Assembly: GCF_963662255.1 (NCBI RefSeq)
Contig: NC_085047.1
Coordinates: 13,384,347 to 13,448,346 of the forward strand
Length of the DNA: 64,000 nt
Direction of reading: 5' to 3'
DNA from: Cinclus cinclus
Lineage: Eukaryota > Chordata > Aves > Passeriformes > Cinclidae
Shown: piece after piece, positions 50,401 to 62,182 of the stretch
Layout of the letters: each line of letters begins with the position of its first letter
Position numbering within the stretch: the stretch's first letter is position 1
Notes under the pieces: generated by a model
Database searches by the model: none
Told to the model about the DNA's origin: nothing
Seen by the model: only the letters and a program-made list of their open reading frames with translations
Program-made: the position numbers and the translations under genes

Positions 50401-53400
50401 TCAGCTCATGAGCTGTTCTTCAAATCACAGCTCAATTTGAACCAAGTTCACCACAAGGATTGAGAACCACATAGTTTAGAAAATCTTGGAGGGAACTGAA
50501 AATGAGGATTTAATTTGCAGAAGGACAATTTCCAACTGGGTCCTGCCTAGGAGCTGACTGGCTGATGGCAACATGGGTTTTGACCAAACAGTCAGAATAC
50601 ACAGAAATCAATGTGGTACCTGCCCAAAGTTGCCCAAACTCATCCCAGCATGACAGGGCATAGGGCTGAGCTAGCAATACCATGAATCGCTCAGGGATGC
50701 ACCAATATGAATCCATGGGGAAAGCCTTGATTGATTTTGCAACATACAAACTTCTTGCTTTATTAATATTTGCTAGTTCAAAGAACTGGATCTATTTTGT
50801 TGATAATGATTTGAAAATTACTTATGGCATCTGTGTCATTTTGCCTAAAGAGGGGATGAGAAGGAGTCTGAAAATAGTATTTTTTAGTCTTGATCATTTC
50901 TATTAGTTCTCTTAAAAAAGACTTCTTTTTTCTTTTTTATTCCAACATCATAACTTCCATTAGTTAGGGGTACAATGGTGAATAAGTTCAAAAAGGAATC
51001 AATTTCATTAATTCATGGCATGGAATAAAAAGAGCTTCTTGTGCTGTATGTGTAACAAAAATTGATGTTGGGAATATGATTCTATGAAAATGAATCACTC
51101 AGGGTATGTTGTAAAAGATAAAGATATTCGTAGAACCTTCAAATCTAAAAATGAAGGCCAAAAAAGTTGAAAGATGGTGAAAATGTACCATTTCTAAGAG
51201 AAAATTAATTAGGTCTTCTTTCAGCTCAGGTAGCTTAAAAAGGACAAAATAGAAACAGATAAAATAATGGTTGATATAAAAGGTTCCAATAGTGAAACTT
51301 TGCTTGCTAGTAAAAGTTTTTCTTCTGAAATGATAACTTAACATTATTTTCAGGAAAATGAATTATAAATTCATAAATTTTAGAGGTTGGGTTTTTTAAA
51401 CTTTCAAAGCCAAAATAGATGTGTTTATAATTCTTCTGTTTTGTAAGGAAAAATTTCAGTTTTTCAGATACCTTCACAACTGTGTGTTGCAGTAGATGAT
51501 GCTGGTCCATCATATACTGATACAGGGAAGACTTAACACAATAGTGATGCTTCTCTCATTTTGTCAAACCTTTGGCTGAAAAATAGAACTTTATTATGGA
51601 GAAAATATTTGTTGACAAGGACTTTTATGTGGAGAGGAGGAGATTATAAAAAAGATGAAAATTGAAGAATAGACCTGTCTAATACTTTGTGTGTGTTTAT
51701 GTTCTCTGTCTCAAAGAATAAAAAGCACAGTGAGAAAAACTGGGGAGGAGGGAACAGGTTGACATATGAAAAGGAAAGAAAGCATTAGCTTTCATGACTC
51801 CCTCACTCTATGTTAGAAATACTTCAAGAAAAGTGTGACTATCTCTAAAGGGAATTTTAGCTTTTGGCAGTGAATTTTTGCAAAGGAGCTTCTTATTTTC
51901 CCCATGGAACCATATCTGAATTTAATCACTCTGGTAAGCAATTGGTTTCTTTTATGGGCTTTAATTCAGTATGCTTTATGGATCCAGACCTTTCTTCCTC
52001 ATGTGAGTTTTGGCTGGATGAGGCGGGAGGAATTAGGCCCTAAAATACCACGATACCCAGTTTAAGGGGATTCTAAATCATGCAATAAAAGCATTTAGAG
52101 GCTCATGGTCTCCATGGCATGAGTATCTAATTCCCATAGATATTAATGGAAATTCTTACCAGTACTTTCAAGGTCAGGTTTGTATTAAACGCTGAATTAT
52201 AACCCTCAAAGTATCTTTGAATTTTAGTGGTATCTCTATGACTTAAGTCAGACAGCTGCTGGTAGCTTTTTACCTGTGAAGGACAGAAAGTATAAATTAC
52301 AAGTGCTGAATTAGCCTGTGTGTAGATTTTGCCCTTAAGCATGAACCCTAAGCAGTAGTCACTGCTATCTATAGGAAAGTGAGGGACTTACGACCATTCC
52401 CAGGGATATCCCTCTTTTATGAAATTCTTGGTGCTTCTAGACAGCCTGTCTTTATGTAAGGTAAGCTGCTCTTGTAGACCTTTCTGTTACAGGTGAATCT
52501 GCTTAATTTCTGGCATTGAATTCAGTGCTCAGGTAGATGAATGGTAAAAATTTGACAGTTATAAGTATTATGCTTGTGAAAATGACAAAAATTCAGGAGC
52601 TGCTGCAGTGAAAGCATTTATCTGTGACTTTTATCATGTATGTTTTAGGGGAAAATCATGCAGAGCTGTCAAGACTAGTGCTCTCAACCAAAATCATAAA
52701 GCATTTTTGCCAGGTTTCTAGGATAACAAAGCAATGTGGGATATCTGCAGTTGTTTACATTCACTTTGAATGTATTTATGCCACCTAAATACACCTCAAA
52801 AAGGTGTTGCTTATTGAAGACTGACTTTACCTAGTATATCCATCCATCTGACAGCACCTTTTTATTAGATAACAAAAAATGATTGTGCATTGTGTTATTT
52901 GCCTTGGGCTCCTGAGATTAGTACCACAATTCATAATGCAATGTAGAGAATGCACTTATGCAGTCAAAGCACTTTGGTTAACAGCACAGAATTAAAAGTA
53001 GAGTAATTTTTGGTGACAATGCTTCTATCTGACACTGAAATTTCTGGAAAAAGTCATGAGTGTCCGCATTCCCCCAACATTCCAGCAAAAAGAAATCCTA
53101 AAAAAATGAAAACTGCATTTTATAGTTTTTTTCCATAATTTTATTGCACTTCAGCAGTTTGAGTAAAGAAGAAATAATCTTATTTTGGCAATAAAATGAA
53201 TGCCTCCCAGTAGCTAGTTTGGAAAACTAGGCACAATACTTTGATTAGTTTTGTGTATAATTCATCCCAGCATAGGAGCTGAAAGGTAAACGCATAACAC
53301 TAAAAACAATTTTTCAGTACCTAGTATATTTTAAAAGAAACTAAGACTCTTCAAATGCCATTGGAAAAAAATGAGCAGTGATGTACAATTATGAAAAGAC

Positions 53401-55407
53401 AATTGGAAAAATAATAAAATACATAAACACCATCTCCATTACCCCCAACACTCTAAAATCCTCATAGTAATTGTCAAAAGGATTCTAAAGAAAAGTTCAG
53501 GCATGGGATATGATGAAGGAAAAATGTTTAACTTCTCAGGAATTATGCAATTATATGTGCTGCTGCTGAAGAGCTTGATGCTGAAGACTGTACAGATAGT
53601 ACAGTCTTGAGTAGTGTGCAAGATCAGGAGAAAACTGCATTTTGATTTTTAAATCCTGTCTGCTGGAGTTCAGCCACTGCCAACAATGGCAACGTAAAAG
53701 CAGCACACAGAAGTGTACCTTGAGGAAAAATCATATTTCAATCTAGTTATTGGAAGTTTACAATATTTCACACTTCAGTTCAGGTCTATAATCAAGTACT
53801 GGAGTAGGAAATGTTTGGCATTCACTTCCCTGCTACCCACAGGAGAGCCTGAATGTAGTTCAGATTGTGTACAGAGCAGGGGGGATTACTTCTCTTGACA
53901 GTTTGAAATGGTGGCAAGCAAGTCTAGCACTTGCATTCCTCTACAGAAAGTTAAGCATATTTGGAAATATCTTATCTTACCAAATTGCATTCAGTGTAGG
54001 TGACACAGATAAAATTAGTGTTGGATAAGGGCTTGAAACATTACAGATTCTGTGTGAATGTGTAGAATGTGCTTTTACATATTTAAGCACTTACCCTCGA
54101 TGTCAAAGTCAGCTGCTTGCATAGCTTTTGTGCTGGGCACATATTTAAAAGTGCTTATTATATACAGTAAACATAGGAAGAATTTTTTTTTGTTCTGCCA
54201 ATGCACAAAGGCTGTTCAGTCCTTACAATTCTGAGCCACCCAAACATTTTTCTGAGGAGAATAATATAGAGGGGGCAGGATAAATTAAATGAGACAGTGC
54301 TTTAAATGTCAGCTGAAGAGAGCATTGCACAGACCTTTTGGTTTGTAATGTTGTTGTAACAGCCTGGGGAAAGTGTTTTTGTACCAGATCTTTCCTGGTG
54401 TTAGGGGTTCTATGTATGGGTGTCAGACTGCAAACTGCATTTTGACTGTGCAGTTTGTTTTCTGACACATCTTTCTTCTGTTTTCATACTGTGCTCATCT
54501 TGCAGGAGGTGTCAGAACAAAATCTTGTACCTGGCATAGAGCTAACAATAGGGGATAGTCTAATTTTAACTGTCTATTCAGAAGAAATATCATTTGGAGA
54601 AAAAGATGGGTATTGCCCTTTCTAGTTCCTGCATAAGTAACATTTCAGGCCTGAACTTGAAAATCAAGCAGTGTATCAGCAGGCAAGAAGCTGTGATCTC
54701 TCTTATCTGCAGAATTTCCTGAATTTTGACAGGTCAGCTGGAAGGATTCACAGCCATTTTTAAAAGGAAAATAAGATGTGGTTAGGTGGATATGCATTCT
54801 ATCTTTATGATACTTTGCATAATGTAGGGAACTTACACTGGACATTACTGACAGATTTCAGCAGATGCTAATGGTCAGAATAAATTGCTTAATAACTAGA
54901 CAGCTGCTGCTGAGCACTGGTGAATGGAATTTGTGACACTACTTTTAATATTGACAATGTAGCTGTGTGCTAATCTATCCTTTTGGTGCCACCCTTTTAA
55001 TTCTCTTCATTGTGGTGCTTGAAATGACTGCTTAAATTCTCTTATTAGAAGAGAGGTCCAGTGCTTTATAGAATGACCTTTGCCCAAGGTCCAGGGCTCT
55101 GACTTACATGACTTGCACTGGATGATCACAACTGGTATGTAAACTGTGGCAGGGGAAATACATTTCTGATTTTGCAGGTCTTTTGACATGAAGTTATTTT
55201 AAGATTTGCTGCCAATTTCTGTGCTTATTTGCTTTTATTGATGCATATCTCTAAAATGTTTTGAAGAGAGATCTTTGGACAGTTATGTGCCCAAGGAGTG
55301 AAAGTGGTGTGGTTATAGAGACATTGTGCATCTTTTGCAGGTGAGAGCCTGTCTAGGAAGGGACCTGCGAATCAAAGAGAGCAGAGAGATTGCAGCATGT
55401 TGAGATC
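50401..55407. other. Intergenic sequence
   Basis: AT-rich, no recognised gene or repeat family. A block at 52885-52990 with ATAATGCAATG and TTATGCAGTC-type motifs looks like a candidate conserved element. Open frames are all below 85 codons and unremarkable. Confidence 0.65.
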
Positions 55408-55862
55408 TGTGCTCCTCAGGACAAGAGGCATGGATCTCCTGGAGCAGCTTCAGGAGAGATTGCAGGGACGGTTAAAGGACTGGAGCATTTCTCTTAAGAG
55501 GAAAGGCTGAGGGAGCTGGGGCTGTTCAGCTTCAAGAAGAGACAGCTGAGAGAGAACCTCATCAATGTCTGTCAGTGCCTGCAGGGAGGGGTCAGAGCAT
55601 GGACCAGGCTCTGCTCTGTGATGCCCAGCAATGGGACAAGAAACAAGGGGCAGGAATAGATGCACCTGAACATGAGGAAAAACTTTACCTGTGCAGTGAC
55701 CAAGCACTGGAACAGATCACCCAGGGAGGATGTGGAGTCTCCCTCACTGGAGATATTTCAGAACCATCTGGATACAATCCTGTGCCATGTGCTCTAGGTT
55801 GATCCTTCTTTGAGCAGGGAGGTTGGATCTCTTCCACCTGACCTTTGAAACTGCGAGATTGA
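55408..55862 (+). repeat. CR1 LINE 3' portion (copy A of an inverted pair)
   Basis: Carries the CR1 landmarks in order: CTCCTGGAGCAGCTTCAG, GGCTGAGGGAGCTGGGGCTG, AGCACTGGAACAGATCACCC, GTGGAGTCTCCCTCACTGGA and the degraded 3' end GGAGGTTGGATCTCTTCCAC. Short open frames across it are by-products of the repeat, not genes. The core 55505-55640 is almost identical, in inverted orientation, to 59012-59147. Confidence 0.9.
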
Positions 55863-58762
55863 TGAAAATTAATCACATACAAATTTCTGATGGAAATGTA
55901 GTAATCCTGGAAAACAAATACCACAAAAACATTCGCAAACATCCTTGAATAATTTGGGGAGGAGTAAAATCATTGTGCTCTGAGAGATTTTGATGCTTGT
56001 TCTCTTTAAATAAATGTCAGTCTTGAAATGCTTACTCCCTCAATGTTCATCAAAGTGCAACAGATTTTAAAGTGAAACTGTAGAAAGTAATTTTAAAAAG
56101 AAATCAGTGGATATCCTGAACTTTCCGGTTATAGAAATCCTGGGGCAATGGTACACTACCACCACATGTACTGAATTATCCAGTTCTTTGATATACATGG
56201 AAGAAAGCAAGAATGTTCTGGGGATTTTTTTCAGTCTCCTGTAATTGTTCCCTTTCATGATAGTGATCAGATGAGAGTATCTGTGGCTCTTATGTAAGAG
56301 AGTTGGGGGAGCTGCTTGTCGAGGGACGCCCTGTAGAACAACAGAAACAGTCTGAAAAATGAGTGATTGAAAGGCACCCTCCTGCCTGTTGTAGAATCAC
56401 CTTTGACTGGAGGCCATACATAACCTTTAAAGAAAAAAACTGGAGGCACTTTTATAAAATAACATAGCTCTTATGTCATCTGCCTTGCCTGTAAATGTTG
56501 TTGCCTTGTTTAAAGATATACTCATAGTGATGTAATTGTGGGCTTTCAGTATTGCTTTTCAATCCTGAGATCTGTCATCTTTTATGCCACTTGCTGATCC
56601 TTCACAAGCAGGTTGTGTTTGAGCTTCCTGGCTCTTTTAATGAGGAAACTTAGGCAGATTAGCATTACCTGGATCACTAACAAGGAAGAATCCAGCCATT
56701 CTTATTTTTTTCCTGACTGCTGCTCCCATCCCTTGCCTTCCTAAGGAGGACGTTTCTTCCTTTCAGTTTCCCATTTGAAAAGCTATTTGTGGATATAGCT
56801 AAGCAGTCACCTAATTTCTTGTGCTATTAATGTGTCTTGAAGTGTTCAGAGAGGAGCTGTGGGCAGTGCAAAATGGTTTCCCATTTTTAAGACTTGTTCT
56901 TTACTTGTTTTTTTTCTTTTTCTTTTTTTTTTTTTCTGCAGACACTTGGGAAGTTCTGTGATACTGTGATGTAATAAAGTATCTGAGATAATCCTGTCTC
57001 ATGTATGCAATGCTGCTCTATCTTTCATCTGAGTAGGACATGCAACTTTACTGCTGACTGGTTTTAACACAAAAGGCAAATTTTGTAAATTTTGAAATGG
57101 GGAAAGAATCTCACAGTGTTTATACCTCAGGTTGTGGCTGGCCTTTTAGGGCAGCATATCAAACATACCCATGTGTAAGAAGTTTCAGGGTCTGTTTTAA
57201 GTACGTTCAAGAACTAGGAGTGTTTTATGGGTTGAAGTTGCATCTCAGAAGCTCCTCCTGAGTTAAGTGACCCTTAGGAATGAGGGTATAGTTTTGTAGG
57301 GTGGGATTCCAGAACCCATCCTAAATACCCTCACTGATTAGAGAAAGCATAAATACTAAGTTCACATCCTGCCTGGAAGCCTTAGATCCACTATTGGACC
57401 AGACATGTTGTCCACTGAGTTATGCATGTGAGTGCTCATATGATTTGGGGGAATGGAGGAAAGCTGAGGAGACTGTTTCAAACACACTGCTAAATCTAAA
57501 AAGCTAGGGAAGACCTATTTCCAGAACATAATATCTTTGTTCTGACTATGTGGGAGAAGTGATCAGTGGACGGGAATTCTGTTTGGGCAGAATTTCTGCT
57601 TGGCAATTCAGATTAGTAAGAACATACGTTATCAAAACTGAGCACTAATTTTCTAAGATAATGTGTAAAGATATGGTATGATTTACTTTTTTTCCCCCCA
57701 TATTTGACCAATATATTGCTTCATTCTTCCTCTACTTAATTTTTTATTGATCTTGAGCACTTCTCTAAAGATACATCCACCTACCTACATTTTGATAGCA
57801 GAACAGGTTTTTAATGTATTCTCAGTCTTTGATCAACAGTGGTATTCAGAGGTCATGCTAGAAGCATGTGTTGACTTTGTGTGGATGAGTTCCAACAACC
57901 TTTGTAAGGGAGTGCATTTCAGATATCAGCTACCGTGCCTGAGAGCAGTGTGTCTTGCAGATATACCTAAAGCTAAATGGTCTCATATATCAAACTGAAA
58001 CAAACTACATATTTCAGAATTTTCAGAGAGAATGTTCAGAGTCCTGTGTCAAGAAAGTGGCTTTTAACTACACAATTATATTACTGAGTGGGAAATAATT
58101 GTCTTAGAGGGAGATGTTGATTTTTTTTTAATTTGAGAGAAACTGTTTTCACTTCACCTGTATTTGCTATAGCAGCTGAAGAATGACAACATATGTTTTA
58201 TGTATATAAAATGTAGATACATGACTGTACACTTGTCCATGTTTGTGAAAAACTAACTAAAAATTAGTAAGGATAAGTACCAAAGAACTGAGAGTAGAAA
58301 GAGGGGGTTTTTATTTATATTGCAGTAAAATTGTCCTCTGCAGGTTGTGAGTTTGCTTAAAGTATGCATTTTTGAGCTGCCTTCCTAGGAGGAGAAAAGA
58401 GCATGGTACATTTCAGTTATGTGATGTATTTAGACTGACTAATCTGTAGGCTCGGCAGGGTCAGTGGAGACCTAGAGAAAATTTCAACTAAAGGTAATTC
58501 ATTCTGGGTTTAGATATTTTTTTTAAACATAGGCAAGTTACATTAGATGAATTCTGCCTAAACAGTACAAGCGGGAAAAAAAAGATATATAGGCAGCAAT
58601 TTTTGTTTAGCCCTCAATAAAGACTGCACTTTACTCTTACACCTTTAGTATGTCCCTGGAGTTTGAAATTTGCAGGAATACAGAAATAGTGGCTTTGTGC
58701 TTGAAATTTTAAAAAGAAATCTCATTAGCTAGGCCTGAGCTAGAATTTTAAATAAAGGGTTT
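55863..58762. other. Spacer between inverted CR1 copies
   Basis: About 2.9 kb of mostly unique sequence containing copy 1 of the dispersed repeat (56868-57012). No gene recognised. Confidence 0.65.
56868..57012 (+). repeat. Dispersed repeat, copy 1
   Basis: AATGGTTTCCCA at the left and CCTGTCTCATGTATG at the right are shared with 59413-59553 in the same orientation, with a T-rich middle in both. The right-hand 42 nt agree at about 35 positions by eye. I do not recognise the family. Confidence 0.6.
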
Positions 58763-59290
58763 CACAAAATCCCAGAATGGGTCAGTCTGGAAGGGACCAC
58801 AGTGGGTCACCTGGTCTTCTCTCCCTGCTCAAGCAGGGTCATCCCAGAGCACGTGGCACAGAATTGTGTTCAGATGTTTCTAGAACATCTCCAGTGAGAG
58901 AGACTCCACACCCTCTCTGGGTGATCTGTTCCAGTGCTTGGACACTGGATAGGAAAATTCTTCCTCATTTTCAGATTGAGCTTCCTGGGCATCAGTTTCT
59001 TCCTGTGGCCTCTTGTCCCATTGCTGGGCACCACAGAGCAGAGCCTGGTCCATGCTCTGACCCCTCCCTGCAGGCACTGACAGACATTGATGAGGTTCTC
59101 TCTCAGCTGTCTCTTCTTGAAGCTGAACAGCCCCAGCTCCCTCAGCCTTTCCTCATGAGAGAGATGCTCCAGCCCTTCATCATCTCTGCAACCTCTTCTG
59201 AAGCTGCTCCAGGAACTCCATGCTTCTCCTGTGTTGCATAGACCAGAATGGACACAGCATTCCAGATGTGGTCACCAGGGTGTTGAGCTA
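58763..59290 (-). repeat. CR1 LINE 3' portion (copy B, inverted relative to copy A)
   Basis: Begins on the + strand with AATCCCAGAATGGGTCAGTC, the reverse complement of the CR1 3' end, and runs back through GAGACTCCACACCCTCTCTG, CCCAGCTCCCTCAGCCTTTC and the CATTCCAGATGTGG region before 5' truncation. The 154-codon open frame at 58777-59241 is antisense to the element and not a gene. Confidence 0.93.
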
Positions 59291-59412
59291 ATTTCAGAAC
59301 ATTTGTGTTTATGCTTCTTAAGACGTGCAGTAATAATTTCTAAGCGTTGCACTGGCACAGACGCTGGAATGCTTAGAGACCTCTTTCTATACAAATGCAT
59401 TTATTTTTGTAT

Positions 59413-59553
59413 TGCACAATGGTTTCCCAGGGTTTTTTTTAAGACCTGTTCTTCACCTATTTTGCTTTGGGTTTTTTTGCATGCATTTGGGAAATTTTTT
59501 GATGCTGTGTTTTATTAAAGTAGCTGAGGCAGTCCTGTCTCATGTATGAAATG
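59413..59553 (+). repeat. Dispersed repeat, copy 2
   Basis: Direct-orientation relative of 56868-57012, starting about 120 nt after the CR1 copy B. It includes TTTATTAAAG near its right end, where copy 1 has GTAATAAAG. Both could act as poly(A) signals of an unknown element. Confidence 0.6.
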
Positions 59554-60797
59554 TCACAGCACTAATGCTGGCTACAAGTTTGTAGCCCTGAATAGAAGTG
59601 ACTGCCTCTTTAAGTCTGGAAATGCCTGCAATTCTACAAAATGGAGCAATTACTTTGCATTTAATCCCCTCTTGCATTGAAACAGGGCTGCTAAGAAACA
59701 GATTTTCCAATCAGAAGAGAGCAGGTGAAAATTCTCCTTGCATCCTTTGCAGCGTTACACCAAGAGCACTGTGTTTTGGGGTTTTCCTCTGTTCGTTTGA
59801 GATGTTGGAGAGAAATGGAATTTGAAGGAGACAAGTCTATTGCATACTGTCTTCATGGTTTCTTGGGCTGTGCCATTGGTTCCTGCACAGCATAAGTTGT
59901 TTTCACTTATAGTGAAAGAAGGGCTACTTTGTATTCCATTAGTATCACAGTTTCTTGAAATTTTCTGACAGAGCAAACCTGCTTTATAGACACAGTTCAG
60001 GTTAGCTGGAACTCTGGAACGTCTAGTGCTATCTTTGAATATTTAAAATTATAAAAAAATAAAAGTTTTGTCACGAGTGATATTGACAAAGTGGGCAATG
60101 ACCAGTCAATAACTAATAAGGGCGTGATAAGAGGAATGACCTATTTTCTGCGTTCTCAAAGGGCATTAGCTTTCACTACATAGTTAGAGGTAAGTTGGTT
60201 TTTTTTAAAAATGAATGTTTGTTTTTACCAGTGATTGTTGAATATCAAATTGTTTCAAATATTATTTTATAATAGAGGGAAATTTTTTTACTGATGAGCG
60301 GTTTCTTGGTCATTTAAATTCTGACTCTGTTGCATAGATTTAAGATTTCACCGTTTTAATGTCTTACTTGTTAGTTGGTGTTTATAGAATTTTTTGACTA
60401 ATTGCAAATAAGCCTATTTTTTTTTAATTTGACTAGTTTCTGAAGAACAGAGGGGTTTCTATTTGAGACTCCAGAAAAAAAAAAAATAGTGCTGTTTTTG
60501 TAGTATTCATAGGAAAATACTTCCTGCATAACTTTAAAAAGCATAAATTTCATTGACTTACCTCCCCATAAATGCTATTTTAAAATTTGGTTTCCTGGTA
60601 ATATAAAAGGGTCTGTTTCTTCCAGATAACCTGGCTTCACCATTTGGGAGAGCTAGCCATTAGGCCCACCTATTCCATGACTTTCATCTTACTGATACAG
60701 ACTTTTTAATGCTAAAATATAAACTGATAAACAATTTGGAAGCTATACTTCTTGAATTTTTTCGTAAGTAGCACATCATAAATTAAGACACAAAAAG

Positions 60798-60992
60798 TAC
60801 CACCATGAGGAAGAACTGCTTTAGACTGAGGATGACAGAGCACTGGAGCAGCTCTCTCCCTCTGAAGACATTCCAAAGCCACCTGGGTGTGTTCCTGTGT
60901 CACCTCCTCCAGGTGACCCTGCTTTGGGCAGGTGTTGGACTGGATGATATCCAAAACTCCACTGCAACCCTACCTATTCTTTGTGATTCTGT
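60798..60992 (+). repeat. CR1 LINE 3' end
   Basis: Landmarks ATGAGGAAGAACTGCTTTAG, GACAGAGCACTGGAGCAG, GTTGGACTGGATGATATCCA and the terminal TTCTTTGTGATTCTGT identify a 5'-truncated CR1 with its characteristic 3' ATTCTGTGATTCT-like end nearly intact. An open frame at 60805-61179 reads through it and has no independent support. Confidence 0.92.
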
Positions 60993-61530
60993 CACTCGGT
61001 TTTCAAATTTTAATGCAAAGGTGTCCATAACCCATGTCTGGAGATATCAATGTAAATTGCTTAAAGCTGGCAAGCTAGACACTCCACATCAGCAACATGA
61101 AGATGTATGTTCTGTTTGGTCAATCAACAGCACACACAAATCTGGTGGAAAACCAGATGGGCAGGAGAAAAATCAGTAGGGTAGATCAGAACTACTCGTG
61201 TAGGGAGGGGCTGTATATAAATGTGCACTAGCAAAGAAATCTCAAACAGAGCACAGCTTCGTGCTGAGTGCCTGTTGGAGGGCAGATTCCTGAACTCTGG
61301 TATTGGCATGCACTGGGAACGCTCACTCAGCAGGTGTTACCCAAGTTCTTCCCTGTTGGCTGAAGAGGAATAGAACCATTCTTACAGTGCGTTTGGCTTC
61401 TTTAATGAATCAAATTACAAAATGTAAGAAAATGTTGATTAAAATCATATAAAGACAGGTTAGAACTCAGCAATGGTTTTGGAGAGTATTGCACACCTAG
61501 AAAATGCCTAATTCTTACTTATTCCCGATG

Positions 61531-62182
61531 TGTGGTTTAAACCCAGCCATCAATTAAGTACCACGCAGTTACTTGCTTCCAACACCTTCCTGATGGAATG
61601 GGGAGGAGAATTGGAAAGGCAAAACCCATGGCTTCAGAACAGAACATAGATTTAATAAGTGAAAATAGAAAACTAAAAAATAGTTTAATAAATGAACTAT
61701 TATTAATATTATTATTAGTTGTTGTTGTGATAATAGTCGTACTAGTAATGGTAACAATAATGGTAACAACGATAGTAATAATAGTAAGAACAATGAAAAT
61801 TGAGATAGTAAATAGGAATAAAACCGAGTAAAGGCCAGTGATGCACAGCAGTGTTACTCACCACCCACTGACTGATGCCTGTCGTATTCCTAGGTAGTGG
61901 TTGGACCTTCCTGGACAGCTTCTCCCATTTTATATCCTGAGCATGGCATTCTGTGTTATGGAATATGCCTTTGGCCTGTTTGGGTCAGCAGTCCTGGCTG
62001 TGCTCCCTCCCAGCTCCTTGTGCACCTGCTCCCTGGCAGAGCATGAGACAATGAAAAGCCCTTGACTTAGGCAAGCACCACTCAGCAACAATCACACAAT
62101 CAGTGTGCATCATTCTTGTATTAAATCCAAACCTGTCAACTACTATGAAGAAAATTAGTTGTACTGCCACCAAAAACTAGGA
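61531..62182 (-). mobile_element. Degenerate solo LTR of an avian endogenous retrovirus
   Basis: Read on the minus strand it follows the order of a widespread avian ERV LTR. It has a start resembling TGTCCTGGTTTCGGC, then AGTTAATTTTCTTC (here CTAATTTTCTTCATAG), CTAAGTCAAGGGCTTTTC, GGAGGGAGCACAGCCAGGAC and TGCTCAGGATATAAAATGGG (TATA region). These are followed by TGGTGAG, an ATT-rich low-complexity tract (61697-61800) next to TTTATTAAA, and an end with GCTGGGTTTAAACCACACA. No gag, pol or env sequence flanks it, so it is a solo LTR. It is considerably diverged, and I could not find a target-site duplication. Confidence 0.88.
61697..61800. repeat. Degenerate trinucleotide (ATT/GTT/GTA) tract inside the LTR
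   Basis: This LTR family normally carries an (ATT)n tract at this place. Here it is scrambled and partly self-complementary: CTATTATTA at 61697-61705 pairs with TAATAATAG at 61776-61784. Confidence 0.8.

Noticed and set aside
58777..59241. 154-codon open frame
   Set aside because: It lies wholly within a CR1 copy, antisense to the element; the related peptide at 55450-55707 is the same repeat.
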